The notes beneath the pieces were generated by a model. It searched no databases. It saw only the letters and a program-made list of their open reading frames with translations, and was not told the DNA's origin. Positions 26,795 to 35,246 of a stretch of DNA of 64,000 bases are shown piece after piece (position 1 is the stretch's first letter; each line of letters begins with the position of its first letter). Source of the stretch: Kordia algicida OT-1 (GTDB taxonomy: Bacteria; Bacteroidota; Bacteroidia; Flavobacteriales; Flavobacteriaceae); NCBI RefSeq assembly GCF_000154725.1, contig NZ_DS544873.1, forward strand, positions 4,886,649-4,950,648. The letters are read 5' to 3'. The position numbers and the translations under genes were made by a program.

Positions 26795-27472
26795 ATGGAA
26801 GATATCATAACAATTGCTTTAGTAGATGACGATGCATTAATTGTGTCATTATTAAAAGATTTTTTAGGCAATCAAGAAAAAATGGAAATTTGCTACACGG
26901 CAGATAGTGGCGAAATGCTGATGGAAAAATTGGCAACAGAAACAGCTTTGCCAGATATAATGGTACTTGATTTAAATATGAAAGGAATCAACGGTGTAGA
27001 AGTTACCGAGTTTTTAAAAAAGAATTACCCAAGTATCAAAGTCATTCTAATGACGTCACATTACAAGCGATCTTTTATGGGATTCATGTTAAAAACAGGT
27101 GTTTCAGCATTTATTCCTAAAGGAATTTCTCCTGTGCAATTAGTGGAAATTATCAAAGAAATCTACGACAAAGGATTCTACTTTATGGAAGATCAATTGG
27201 GGATTTTACGCGAACAAATCTCACACAAAAGTCCAAAACCCACCTTAATCGAAAAAAATGTACTCACCGAACGAGAAATTGAAGTCTTAAAACTGATCTG
27301 TTTTCAAAAAACTGCCAAAGAAATAGGAGAGCAGCTATTCATTACTCCGCGAACGGTAGAAGGTCATAAAAGCAACTTATTCATCAAAACGGAAGCGAGA
27401 AACATTGCAGGTTTGGTCATTTATGCGATTCAGAATAATTATATTGAACCGAATGAAATTCCGTTGATTTAG
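26795..27472 (+). CDS. NarL/FixJ-type response regulator
   Basis: The receiver domain (about 5-120) has acidic pair DDD near residue 12, phospho-acceptor Asp in IMVLDLNMKG (about 57), Thr/Ser in ILMTS and Lys in FIPKG. The C-terminal LuxR-type helix-turn-helix (about 155-215) has LTEREIEVLKLI and RTVEGHKSNLF. It is a DNA-binding transcription regulator, predicted to be phosphorylated by the kinase encoded just upstream. It is the last gene of the run; a degenerate repeat array begins right after its stop. Confidence 0.93.
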   Translation: MEDIITIALVDDDALIVSLLKDFLGNQEKMEICYTADSGEMLMEKLATETALPDIMVLDLNMKGINGVEVTEFLKKNYPSIKVILMTSHYKRSFMGFMLKTGVSAFIPKGISPVQLVEIIKEIYDKGFYFMEDQLGILREQISHKSPKPTLIEKNVLTEREIEVLKLICFQKTAKEIGEQLFITPRTVEGHKSNLFIKTEARNIAGLVIYAIQNNYIEPNEIPLI

Positions 27473-27540
27473 ACTCGCTGTCGCTTTTGGACCGCTTCGC
27501 TGTTAGAATCAAGATCGCTTCATTTCGACAGGCTCAATGT
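27473..27540. repeat. degenerate CGCTTCGCTTTT-type repeat after a stop codon
   Basis: Blocks such as TCGCTTTTGGACCGCTTCGCT and TCGACAGGCTCAATGTGAACGC follow the regulator stop within a few bases. This is part of the 352-bp interval 27473-27824, which also holds a palindrome copy, small hairpins (ATTCCT/AGGAAT at 27727-27746; GGCTAG/CTAGCC at 27768-27792) and no gene. Confidence 0.55.
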
Positions 27541-27579
27541 GAACGCTATTAGACTTTTTGAAACGCTTATCCTTTGATT

Positions 27580-27680
27580 CGTCCTTGCGAGAAGCGTAGC
27601 GCCACGGCAATCTGTGACTTCAAAAAACTAAAGTGTTCTGTGATAAACAGACTGCGACGTCATTCTTCCTCGCAGTGACG
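27580..27680. repeat. dispersed imperfect palindrome, copy 2
   Basis: The left end CGTCCTTGCGAG (27580-27591) and right end CTCGCAGTGACG (27669-27680) match as complements at 10 of 12 bases. Inner marks are CAATCTGTG and AAACAGACTGCGACG, as in the other copies. Confidence 0.75.
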
Positions 27681-27800
27681 TTTCTTTTAATTAAAAAAAA
27701 TCGTGCATTCGTGGCAAAAAAAAGAGATTCCTGCCTCTGAAGGAATGAAAAAAAGGTATATGTATAAGGCTAGAAGCGAAGCGCCACTAGCCAAAATTCA

Positions 27801-27827
27801 TAATTCTGAATTCAGCATTCAGAATTA
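27801..27827 (-). terminator. hairpin overlapping the lipA stop codon
   Basis: TAATTCTGAAT (27801-27811) and ATTCAGAATTA (27817-27827) form a perfect 11-bp stem with a 5-nt loop. The lipA TAA lies in the stem. Only a weak T-run follows on the minus strand, so the terminator role is probable rather than certain. Confidence 0.5.
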
Positions 27828-28700
27828 ATCTATATGTTTATGTGCCTTATAAGAAGAACGCACCAACGCGCCACTTTCTACATGTCTAAAACCTAAATCG
27901 AGTCCGATTTGACGATAACGGTCAAATTCATCAGGCGTGACAAAACGTTGTACAGGCAAATGTTTTTTACTTGGCTGTAAATATTGTCCGATCGTAACGA
28001 CATCGACATTGGCTTCACTTAAATCGTGCAAAGTTTGAATTACTTCTTCTTCTTTTTCACCCAAACCAAGCATGATTCCTGATTTCGTTCTATTGATTCC
28101 CTGATCTTTTAAATATTTCAACACACCTAAACTACGATCATATTTCGCCTGAATTCGCACTTCACGCGTCAAACGACGCACCGTTTCCATGTTATGTGAA
28201 ACTACTTCTGGAGCAACTTCTACAATACGATCCAAATGACGCTCGATTCCTTGAAAATCTGGAATCAGCGTTTCTAAAGTTGTCGTAGGATTCATTCGGC
28301 GAACAGCTTTCACCGTTTCTGCCCAAATGATACTTCCCATATCTTTCAAATCATCACGATCTACCGAAGTCAAAACTGCGTGCTTAATTTTCATAATTTT
28401 AATAGAACGTGCTACTTTTTCAGGTTCGTCCCAAGCAACCGTTTCTGGTCGTCCCGTTTTTACACCACAAAATCCGCAAGAGCGTGTACAAACATTCCCC
28501 AAAATCATAAACGTTGCCGTTCCTTCTCCCCAACATTCGCCCATATTTGGGCAACTTCCTGAGGTACAAATTGTGTTTAATTTGTATTTGTCAACCAATC
28601 CGCGAAGTTCTGTATATTTCTTTCCTGTTGGAAGCTTCACACGAAGCCATTTCGGTTTTCCTTTTGGAGGCAATACACTAGCTTTTGTTTCTATACTCAT
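27825..28700 (-). CDS. lipA: lipoyl synthase
   Basis: Radical SAM enzyme that inserts two sulfurs into octanoyl groups on the E2/H proteins. Both iron-sulfur clusters are visible: auxiliary cluster [12 protein letters not shown] (Cys 45, 50, 56) and radical [11 protein letters not shown] (Cys 71, 75, 78). The closing RSSYKA provides the conserved Ser. ATG 28700 gives 291 residues, the usual length, and is preceded by an A-rich leader. An ATG at 28718 is possible. A TTG at 28736 lies inside the -7 promoter box and is rejected. Confidence 0.95.
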   Translation of the reverse strand: MSIETKASVLPPKGKPKWLRVKLPTGKKYTELRGLVDKYKLNTICTSGSCPNMGECWGEGTATFMILGNVCTRSCGFCGVKTGRPETVAWDEPEKVARSIKIMKIKHAVLTSVDRDDLKDMGSIIWAETVKAVRRMNPTTTLETLIPDFQGIERHLDRIVEVAPEVVSHNMETVRRLTREVRIQAKYDRSLGVLKYLKDQGINRTKSGIMLGLGEKEEEVIQTLHDLSEANVDVVTIGQYLQPSKKHLPVQRFVTPDEFDRYRQIGLDLGFRHVESGALVRSSYKAHKHID

Positions 28701-28733
28701 AGCAACTTTTCTATTCATTGAAAATATGAAATG

Positions 28734-28741
28734 CAAAGATA
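28734..28741 (-). promoter_or_regulatory. putative -7 promoter element of lipA
   Basis: CAAAGATA reads TATCTTTG on the minus strand, a perfect TAnnTTTG box. Transcription would start near 28727, giving a leader of about 27 nt to ATG 28700. Confidence 0.6.
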
Positions 28742-28857
28742 CAAAGAATCTTGTTGTTGTTCGCTTCGCTCAATTCAAAAATTTAAAGATTAAAAATTCA
28801 AGGTTTATAGACGTATACACTTAAACTCAAAAAGCACCAAATACCCAACATCTATCT

Positions 28858-30075
28858 TTACAACATGAGAAGATACCAAATAGAAAATCCTGTCAAAAAC
28901 AAAATTCCCATCCAGCTTAAAATTCGTAAGCCAAGTTTGGGTTGCCATGCTTTTGGTGTGTGTTTACTTGTGATGAGAATGTAGTTTGAAATTGCATAAA
29001 AAGGCGCAGTGACAAACGATAAAACCGTAGCAATGTAGATTAATGAGCCCATTTCTGCTAAAAATTGTGTCATGATGATAATGGTTCCGACAACTAAAAT
29101 CAACATCCAAAAAATATAACTGTGTTTGATGTATTTTCCGAACAACAACTGACTCGTTTTTGCCATCGCTCTCGGAGAAGCATCAAGTGTTGTTAAAGTA
29201 GTGCTAAACATGGTTGTAAAAGCTGCTACTGCAATGATAATATATACGTTTTCATTTAAGCTTGTTGTGTATAATTCAATAAGTTGTGATGCAAATTCGC
29301 CACCTTTGGAAGAAAATTTAATTCCAGAATTGAACATGATATACGCACCTAATGCCATAAAGCAAATTCCAAGAATGATGGTTACAATATAACCAAAATT
29401 GAAATCGAATAAAGCTCTTTTTGGCGTGAAACCTTCTGCTTCCTGACGTTTTTCAATAGCCCAAAGTGAATGAAAAATTGAAACATCTAGCGGCGCAGGC
29501 ATCCATCCCATAAAAACAATTAAAAGCGTAATGCCGCCAATTTCCGTGGGAAGTATTTGTGCTGCACTTAAGACTTCATTTCCGTTAAAAACAGCGAAAA
29601 ACACAGCAATAACAGTACTTATAGTTAATATAATGATGATAACCTTCATTAATTTATCGAGGAAAGAATAACGTCCTGCGGTTAAGATTCCCAAACAAAT
29701 CAGTGTGATAATTGTACTCCAAATTTCCATTGACAATTCAATGCCAAATAATTGAGAAGCTAAACCAGCTGTGACAATGGTGACAGCGGTTTGTATGGTA
29801 AACATGGTGGCAAATGACAATATGAAATAGGCGACAAGCAACCCTTTGCTTAACTTTTTATAACCATCTAGCAAACTTTCGCCTGTAGCGGCAGCGTAAC
29901 GTGGACCGAATTGAAAGAAAGGATATTTAAACAAATTTACTAATAACAACGCCCACAATAATCCAAAGCCAAATTCGGCACCAACTTTTGTTGAATTTAC
30001 CAAATGCGATACGCCAATTGCCGCGCCTGCAAATAGTAATCCTGGACCTAGTTTTTTAAGGAAGGAAACGTTCAT
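28858..30075 (-). CDS. Nramp-family-like metal ion transporter, divergent
   Basis: About 11 transmembrane helices and the Nramp N-terminal pattern KKLGPGLLFAGAAIG identify the family. The canonical DPGN metal-binding motif in helix 1 is replaced by GVSHLVNST, and the helix 6 region reads WMPAPLDVSIFHSLW without the usual MPH. Substrate choice may therefore differ from Mn/Fe, and some divergent Nramp proteins carry other ions. Its start overlaps the upstream ECF sigma gene by 4 bp, so the two are cotranscribed and coupled. Length 405 is normal. Confidence 0.85.
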   Translation of the reverse strand: MNVSFLKKLGPGLLFAGAAIGVSHLVNSTKVGAEFGFGLLWALLLVNLFKYPFFQFGPRYAAATGESLLDGYKKLSKGLLVAYFILSFATMFTIQTAVTIVTAGLASQLFGIELSMEIWSTIITLICLGILTAGRYSFLDKLMKVIIIILTISTVIAVFFAVFNGNEVLSAAQILPTEIGGITLLIVFMGWMPAPLDVSIFHSLWAIEKRQEAEGFTPKRALFDFNFGYIVTIILGICFMALGAYIMFNSGIKFSSKGGEFASQLIELYTTSLNENVYIIIAVAAFTTMFSTTLTTLDASPRAMAKTSQLLFGKYIKHSYIFWMLILVVGTIIIMTQFLAEMGSLIYIATVLSFVTAPFYAISNYILITSKHTPKAWQPKLGLRILSWMGILFLTGFSIWYLLML

Positions 30076-30629
30076 TTTTTCTGAATAATTTCTGCCAATA
30101 ACTTCTTAGCACGCAACAATTTTACTTTTACATTGCTCATCGGTTCTTGCAATTGCGTTGAGATTTCCTTGTAACTCAACTCTTGAAAGTAGCGTAAATT
30201 GATGATTTCTTGATAATGCGGTTTCAGTTTTTTAATATCGCGCAGCAGCTTGGCTAAATTTTGCTCGGTAATAATTTTATCTTCTGGCGTTGGTCCGTCG
30301 TCAATAATTTGATATACTTCTTCCTCTTGTTCTTCTGTCGTTTCAATGTGTTTTTTCTTTTTGCGAAGAAAATCAATATGCACATTTTTAGAAATGGTAA
30401 TTAGCCAGGTTTTAAACTTGTACTTTTCGTCAAACGTATCAATTTTATCAAAAGCTTTAGAAAACGTTTGAATGGTAATATCTTCCGCGTCGTTTTCGTT
30501 TTGAACACGTTTTAGTTGAAAACCATAGACATCATTCCAAAAAGAATTTAGAAGAAAATTAAAAGCGACTTGGTTGCCCATTTTTGCTTTTTGTATGTAT
30601 GCTTTCAGAATCGTTTCGGCTATTTCCAA
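30072..30629 (-). CDS. ECF sigma-70 factor
   Basis: This 185-residue sigma factor has region 2 with NENDAEDITIQTFSKAFDKI (about 43-62) and the -10 recognition helix in FKTWLITISKNVHIDFLR. Region 4 has INLRYFQELSYKEISTQL and a VKVKLLRAKKLL recognition helix. It overlaps the glycosyltransferase gene (10 bp) and the Nramp-like gene (4 bp), so all are one tight unit. No anti-sigma gene is adjacent. Its regulon is unknown. Confidence 0.93.
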   Translation of the reverse strand: MEIAETILKAYIQKAKMGNQVAFNFLLNSFWNDVYGFQLKRVQNENDAEDITIQTFSKAFDKIDTFDEKYKFKTWLITISKNVHIDFLRKKKKHIETTEEQEEEVYQIIDDGPTPEDKIITEQNLAKLLRDIKKLKPHYQEIINLRYFQELSYKEISTQLQEPMSNVKVKLLRAKKLLAEIIQKK

Positions 30630-31723
30630 TGCGTGGGTTTTGAAGTCATATTCGTTATAAAGATACCAAAATGTATGATAACTAAAAAGAGTTCTAATAT
30701 GGGAAGCAAATATAACGTGTCTTGTTCTTTAAGTTTGCTTGCAGAAAATCCGATAATTGTATATTGTAATAAAATACGAATTCCAAAAACTCCTAAAGTT
30801 AACATCCAGATTTTTGTAAAGAGTAAAAAAATCGCCAATATCCAGAATATAACTTGCGTGATGTAAAAAGTGCCTAATAAAAATTTGTGAATAAATTTAT
30901 AATGCGATGACGTACTAACATGTCTTCTTTTTTGTTGAAACCACGCGCCGAAACTCAATTTTGGTTGTGAAATTGTAAAACTATTTTTAGAGAAACAAAT
31001 GGCGGTATTTTTACCTGTTGCAGCATCTTTGATAAACAAATCGTCATCGCCAGAACGGATTTTCATGTGGTTGATAAAACCGTTTACTCTGTAGAATTCA
31101 TCTCTATGATAAGCCAAGTTTCGACCAACTGCGGTATACGGAATGCCCAATTTTGCATAACTGAACGCTTGTACGGCTGCCATTAAAGTTTCAAAACGTA
31201 TCAAAAGATTTAGGAACGAATATTTCTTTTTCGCATAAGCGCCATAACCAATGACAATCTTTTTAGTGCTTGAAAAATGTTGTGTAATTTCAGTCAGCCA
31301 ATTCTTCGAAGTAGGTACACAATCTGCATCTGTAAATACCAAATAATCGTTGGTTGCGGCTTTAATTCCTAGGGTAAGTGCGTATTTTTTATTTCCCCAA
31401 AAGGCTTCATTATTTTCAACATTTACCAGTTTGATATTGCTGTTTTCTTGTTGAAAAGCTTCCATAACATCTTGGGTTTCATCGGAAGATGCATCGTTGA
31501 TTAAAACAATTTCATAATTTTTATATGCTTGTTGTAGCAACTCAGGAATAAGCGTTTTTAAATTTTCAGCTTCATTTTTTGCACATACAATTACCGAAAC
31601 AGGCAAGTTGTGTTGCTTGTGTCGTTTCAACTTCGCAAAAGCGAATGTGCCAAAAAGTAAAAAGTAAACAACTTGAATAGCGGCAACGGCTATAAAAGCG
31701 TAGAAGAAAATTGTAATCATCAA
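30620..31723 (-). CDS. family 2 glycosyltransferase, membrane bound
   Basis: GT-A fold glycosyltransferase. An N-terminal transmembrane helix is followed by VSVIVCAKNEAENL (about 41-54), the nucleotide-sugar motif INDASSDET, the DxD-type motif VFTDADCVP, and RSGDDDLFI, with a QKRRH-type QxxRW acceptor motif (FQQKRRHVS). C-terminal hydrophobic helices (about 275-345) anchor it. Such enzymes extend surface glycans or lipids; donor and acceptor are unknown. It starts 15 bp after the small Cys-rich membrane protein. Confidence 0.88.
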   Translation of the reverse strand: MMITIFFYAFIAVAAIQVVYFLLFGTFAFAKLKRHKQHNLPVSVIVCAKNEAENLKTLIPELLQQAYKNYEIVLINDASSDETQDVMEAFQQENSNIKLVNVENNEAFWGNKKYALTLGIKAATNDYLVFTDADCVPTSKNWLTEITQHFSSTKKIVIGYGAYAKKKYSFLNLLIRFETLMAAVQAFSYAKLGIPYTAVGRNLAYHRDEFYRVNGFINHMKIRSGDDDLFIKDAATGKNTAICFSKNSFTISQPKLSFGAWFQQKRRHVSTSSHYKFIHKFLLGTFYITQVIFWILAIFLLFTKIWMLTLGVFGIRILLQYTIIGFSASKLKEQDTLYLLPILELFLVIIHFGIFITNMTSKPTHWK

Positions 31724-31738
31724 AAAATGGAAAACTAT

Positions 31739-31942
31739 TTATTGGTGTTGTGGCTCAGCGCAAGTGTCAAATTGATCGGGTGTTTTTCCGCAAAACCCAC
31801 AGGCGTCACCATCTTTGTTTAACATTGGATTTTGACTCGCGCAAGTTCCTGCAAATTTCCCATCTTTCTTTGCCCAAAGTTTAATTGCAATTCCAGCAAC
31901 ACCTAGTAATAATAATCCAATTGTTAATAATACAAGTTTCAT
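31739..31942 (-). CDS. small membrane protein with Cys-rich tail
   Basis: This 67-residue protein has one N-terminal transmembrane helix (LVLLTIGLLLLGVAGIAI, residues 3-20) and a tail with four Cys (GTCASQNPM, DACGFCGK, DTCAEP) that could bind metal or form disulfides. The family is common in flavobacteria but has no known function. It heads the operon with the glycosyltransferase, the ECF sigma factor and the Nramp-like transporter. A metal link is tempting but is inference. Confidence 0.75.
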   Translation of the reverse strand: MKLVLLTIGLLLLGVAGIAIKLWAKKDGKFAGTCASQNPMLNKDGDACGFCGKTPDQFDTCAEPQHQ

Positions 31943-31985
31943 CAGTAATTTTATTTTATGAATTTTGTCTTCAATAAATGTCTTG

Positions 31986-31993
31986 CAAAGATA
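31986..31993 (-). promoter_or_regulatory. putative -7 promoter element of the Cys-rich/GT2/sigma/Nramp operon
   Basis: CAAAGATA reads TATCTTTG on the minus strand, a perfect -7 box 43 bp before the start at 31942. A weaker TATCTTGT for the divergent lipoprotein gene lies at 32019-32026. Confidence 0.6.
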
Positions 31994-32056
31994 CGGCTTT
32001 TTATGGAATATTTATTGCTATCTTGTCGTAGGTTTTTTAATTGAAAAATAAACGCT

Positions 32057-32575
32057 ATGAAGTACTTAGGAACACTTTTATTACTCATCTTGTTTGTTGC
32101 ATGTACAACGCCAAGAGTGATGTATGACTATGATAAGAAAGTGAATTTTGAAAAATATAAAACATACAATTTCTATCCAGATATTGACACGGGTTTGAGC
32201 GATTTAGACAACAAACGTTTATTTCGTCAAGCAGATTCTATTCTGCAATCACGCGGATTTGTGCGAACAGCAACGCCCGATTTTTATATCAATATTGAAA
32301 CAAGTGCTTTTCAGCCGAATCAAAATGGTGGTGTTGGTGTCGGAGTTGGCGGTGGTGGAAGAAACGCTGGCGGCGGAATTTCCATCGGATTGCCAATCAA
32401 CGCAAAACTAAATCAGCAATTGGTGTTTGATTTTGTAGATGTTCGCGAAGACGATTTGTATTGGCAAGCAGTTGCCGAAGGTTATTACAAAGAAAAAGCC
32501 ACACCAGAAGAACGAGAAGCTTATTTTAGAAGGATTTTGCTGAAAGTTTTAAAAGGATATCCGCCGAAACGGTAG
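32057..32575 (+). CDS. DUF4136-domain lipoprotein
   Basis: A lipoprotein signal peptide with lipobox FVAC (Cys 16) leads into a DUF4136 domain: MYDYDKKVNFEKYKTYNFYP at its start and LYWQAVAEG near its end. A glycine-rich loop (GGVGVGVGGGGRNAGGG) sits mid-protein. DUF4136 lipoproteins are envelope proteins of unknown function. It is monocistronic and divergent from the Cys-rich membrane protein operon with 114 bp between starts. Confidence 0.88.
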   Translation: MKYLGTLLLLILFVACTTPRVMYDYDKKVNFEKYKTYNFYPDIDTGLSDLDNKRLFRQADSILQSRGFVRTATPDFYINIETSAFQPNQNGGVGVGVGGGGRNAGGGISIGLPINAKLNQQLVFDFVDVREDDLYWQAVAEGYYKEKATPEEREAYFRRILLKVLKGYPPKR

Positions 32576-32641
32576 TTGTGAAATGTTAAATTTTAAATGT
32601 TGAATTTTGAATTACTTCAAAAAACGATTTTGCGCTATGAC

Positions 32642-32678
32642 AAACAGACAGCCACGTCGCAAACTCCTCGCAGTGACG
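32642..32678. repeat. dispersed palindrome, right half only (copy 3)
   Basis: AAACAGACAGCCACGTCGCAAAC followed by CTCGCAGTGACG (32667-32678) matches the right half of the copy at 27580-27680. No left half is seen. Confidence 0.65.
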
Positions 32679-32708
32679 AAAAATAGTCTTTGATTTACCA
32701 AATGTCAA

Positions 32709-32845
32709 TTCGAGCGCAGTCGAGAATTCTTTAAAATAAAAAATCTTTCAATCAAAAAAACAAAATCTAGCAGCAAAGCGGTATAACAGATTCCCGCCTA
32801 CGCGGGAACGAGTCTAAAAGCGCTTGCACTGAGCTTGTCGAAGTG
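32709..32845. repeat. cluster of short palindromes downstream of DUF4136 gene
   Basis: TTCGAGCGCAGTCGAGAA (32709-32726), TTCCCGCCTACGCGGGAA (32791-32808, a 7-bp stem) and CACTGAGCTTGTCGAAGTG (32827-32845) lie in a 277-bp gap between convergent genes. Related strings occur elsewhere in the window. The GC-rich hairpin could act as the 3' end for both genes. Confidence 0.55.
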
Positions 32846-32852
32846 AAGCGAA

Positions 32853-33869
32853 TCAAATAACATTTACTTCTGCTTCAATAGTAATGACAAATTTCTCTAA
32901 AACAGTTGCTTGTATTTTTTTGGCTAATGCCAGAATTTGTTCTCCGGAAGCATTGTCATAATTGACTAAAACCAATGCCTGATTTTTATGCACACCAGCG
33001 TCTCCAAATCGTTTTCCCTTGAAACCACATTGCTCAATGAGCCAACCTGCAGGAACTTTAATTTCGGTGTCAGACACTACATAATGCGGAACGTTTTCGT
33101 GTTTTTGCTGTAAAATGTCAAACTCTGCTTTTGGAATGACAGGATTTTTAAAGAAACTTCCGCTATTTCCAATTTCTTTTGGATCGGGTAATTTTCGTTG
33201 ACGAATGGCAATCACAGCGTCACTCACATCTTTTATCGTAGGATTTGAAATGTTGTTACTTTCCAATTCCTGTTGAATTGCTCCGTAAGAAGTATTTAAC
33301 TTATGATTTTTAGAAGTCAATTTAAACACTACAGCAGTAATAATATATTTTCCTTTGGCTTCGTTTTTAAAAATGGAATTTCGGTAGCCAAATTTACAAT
33401 CTGAAAGTGTGAATGTTTTTTCTTCCTGAGTTTCAATATCGATTGCTGTACAACTGTGAAATGTATCTTTCAATTCTACACCATACGCACCAATATTCTG
33501 AATTGGTGATGTTCCTACATTTCCTGGAATTAAAGATAAATTCTCAACGCCACCATAATTATTTTCAATACACCAAAGTACAAATTCATGCCAATTTTCT
33601 CCTGCTTGAATTTCGACTAAAACATCAGTTTCAGTAGTTTCAATCACTTTTTTTCCTTTGCTATTGATGTGTAATACGGGAAGTTCTAAATTGCGCGTAA
33701 GCAACATATTACTTCCGCCACCAAGAATAAAATACTTAGAAAATTGTGGTAATTGTAATGCTTCTATTAATTGTGCTTTATTTTCAATAGAAATAAAATG
33801 TGAAGCTTTTACATCAATACCAAACGTATTGAATTCTTTTAGAGAAACGTTATGTTGTATAGAAACCAA
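32853..33869 (-). CDS. murB: UDP-N-acetylmuramate dehydrogenase
   Basis: FAD enzyme that reduces UDP-GlcNAc-enolpyruvate to UDP-MurNAc in peptidoglycan synthesis. FAD site strings are YFILGGGSNML and IPGNVGTSPIQNIGAYG. The catalytic Ser/Tyr region includes GNSGSFFKNP and FGYRNSIFK, and the end is type II-like with ITIEAEVN. The start is TTG 33869, nine bases after the aminotransferase stop and in the same frame. No ATG is available before the NTFG motif, so TTG must be used. Length 338 is normal. Confidence 0.95.
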   Translation of the reverse strand: MVSIQHNVSLKEFNTFGIDVKASHFISIENKAQLIEALQLPQFSKYFILGGGSNMLLTRNLELPVLHINSKGKKVIETTETDVLVEIQAGENWHEFVLWCIENNYGGVENLSLIPGNVGTSPIQNIGAYGVELKDTFHSCTAIDIETQEEKTFTLSDCKFGYRNSIFKNEAKGKYIITAVVFKLTSKNHKLNTSYGAIQQELESNNISNPTIKDVSDAVIAIRQRKLPDPKEIGNSGSFFKNPVIPKAEFDILQQKHENVPHYVVSDTEIKVPAGWLIEQCGFKGKRFGDAGVHKNQALVLVNYDNASGEQILALAKKIQATVLEKFVITIEAEVNVI

Positions 33870-33878
33870 AGTGTCGTT

Positions 33879-35072
33879 TTATGATGCGTTATACGCTTTT
33901 AAAGCTTCTTTTAGAATGTTGACAGCTTTTTTCAAACTGTTTTCATTTAAAACATATGCAATTCTTATTTGATTCAATCCTGTATTTGGCGAAGAATAAA
34001 ATCCAGCAGCAGGAGCTACCATGATGGTTTGTCCTTCATAATCAAAACTTTCCAACAACCATTTTGCAAAATCTTCAGCATTTTCTACGGGCAATTCTGC
34101 AATGCAATAAAAAGCACCTTTTGGGTTTGCCACACGAACACCTTCAATTTCTTTTAAACCAGCAATTAGGGTATTTCTTCTGCTTACATATTCATCAATG
34201 ACATCATCAAAATAACTTTGTGGAGTTTTTAAAGCCGCTTCACTAGCAATCTGAGCAAATGTAGGTGGCGACAAACGTGCCTGAGCAAATTTCATCGCAG
34301 TTGCCATCACTTCTTTATTTTTAGAAACAATACAGCCAATTCGTGCGCCACACATACTATAACGTTTTGAGACAGAATCAATCATAATGGCGTGATTCTC
34401 CAAATCAGGTTCTTGCATAATAGAGTAGTGTACCATTCCGTCGTAGGCGAACTCGCGGTATACTTCATCAGCAATTAAAAATAAATCGTGCTTTTTGACA
34501 ATTTTTGCTAGTTTTTGAATTTCCTCTTTGGTATATAAATATCCTGTTGGATTTCCAGGATTACAAATTAAGATTGCTTTCGTTTTTGGGGTGATTAATT
34601 TCTCAAACTCCTCAATTGGTGGCAAAGCAAAATTATTTTCTATTTTAGAAATTACAGGTACAACTTTTACACCAGCAGCGACAGAAAAACCATTGTAATT
34701 TGCGTAAAATGGCTCTGGAATTATTACTTCATCATTAACATCCATCGTACTTCCAAAAGCAAATGCCAAGGCTTCACTTCCGCCAGTAGTTACAATAATA
34801 TTATCAGCAGCTATATTAACATCATGCTTTGCGTAATAGTTGGCAATTTTCTCTCGATACGCTTCCGAACCATCAGATTTTGTGTATGCTAAGACATCAA
34901 GCATGTGAACTTTTACAGCATCTAAAGCTATTTGTGGTGTTTTAATATCAGGTTGTCCAATATTTAAATGGTATACAGTTTTACCTTGCTTATACGCTTT
35001 TTCAGCATACGGAACCAATTTACGAATTGGTGATTGTGGCATTGCAATTCCTTTGTTGGAAATAGTTGGCAT
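33879..35072 (-). CDS. PLP-dependent aminotransferase, class I/II
   Basis: Fold type I aspartate-type aminotransferase. The PLP Schiff-base Lys is in DSVSKRYSMCGARIG (about 237), with ICNPGNPTGY for the Asn/Arg carboxylate side and the NQIRIAYVL C-terminal Arg. It probably transfers amino groups between aspartate or aromatic amino acids and 2-oxoglutarate; specificity cannot be read from sequence. It is directly upstream of murB with 9 bp between stop and start, so the two form one operon. Confidence 0.93.
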   Translation of the reverse strand: MPTISNKGIAMPQSPIRKLVPYAEKAYKQGKTVYHLNIGQPDIKTPQIALDAVKVHMLDVLAYTKSDGSEAYREKIANYYAKHDVNIAADNIIVTTGGSEALAFAFGSTMDVNDEVIIPEPFYANYNGFSVAAGVKVVPVISKIENNFALPPIEEFEKLITPKTKAILICNPGNPTGYLYTKEEIQKLAKIVKKHDLFLIADEVYREFAYDGMVHYSIMQEPDLENHAIMIDSVSKRYSMCGARIGCIVSKNKEVMATAMKFAQARLSPPTFAQIASEAALKTPQSYFDDVIDEYVSRRNTLIAGLKEIEGVRVANPKGAFYCIAELPVENAEDFAKWLLESFDYEGQTIMVAPAAGFYSSPNTGLNQIRIAYVLNENSLKKAVNILKEALKAYNAS

Positions 35073-35246
35073 AATCTAGAGTTTTGTGAAAGACAAAAAT
35101 GCAAAATAAATTTATAAAAACAGCTTAATTTAGTGTTATAATTACACACATCACAATATATTTTATCAACGTTAAAAAATGTATTTTGTTCGGATAAAAA
35201 ATGGAAATTTTGTATATTAGTTTGTTACCAAATATCCTCTCATTCA

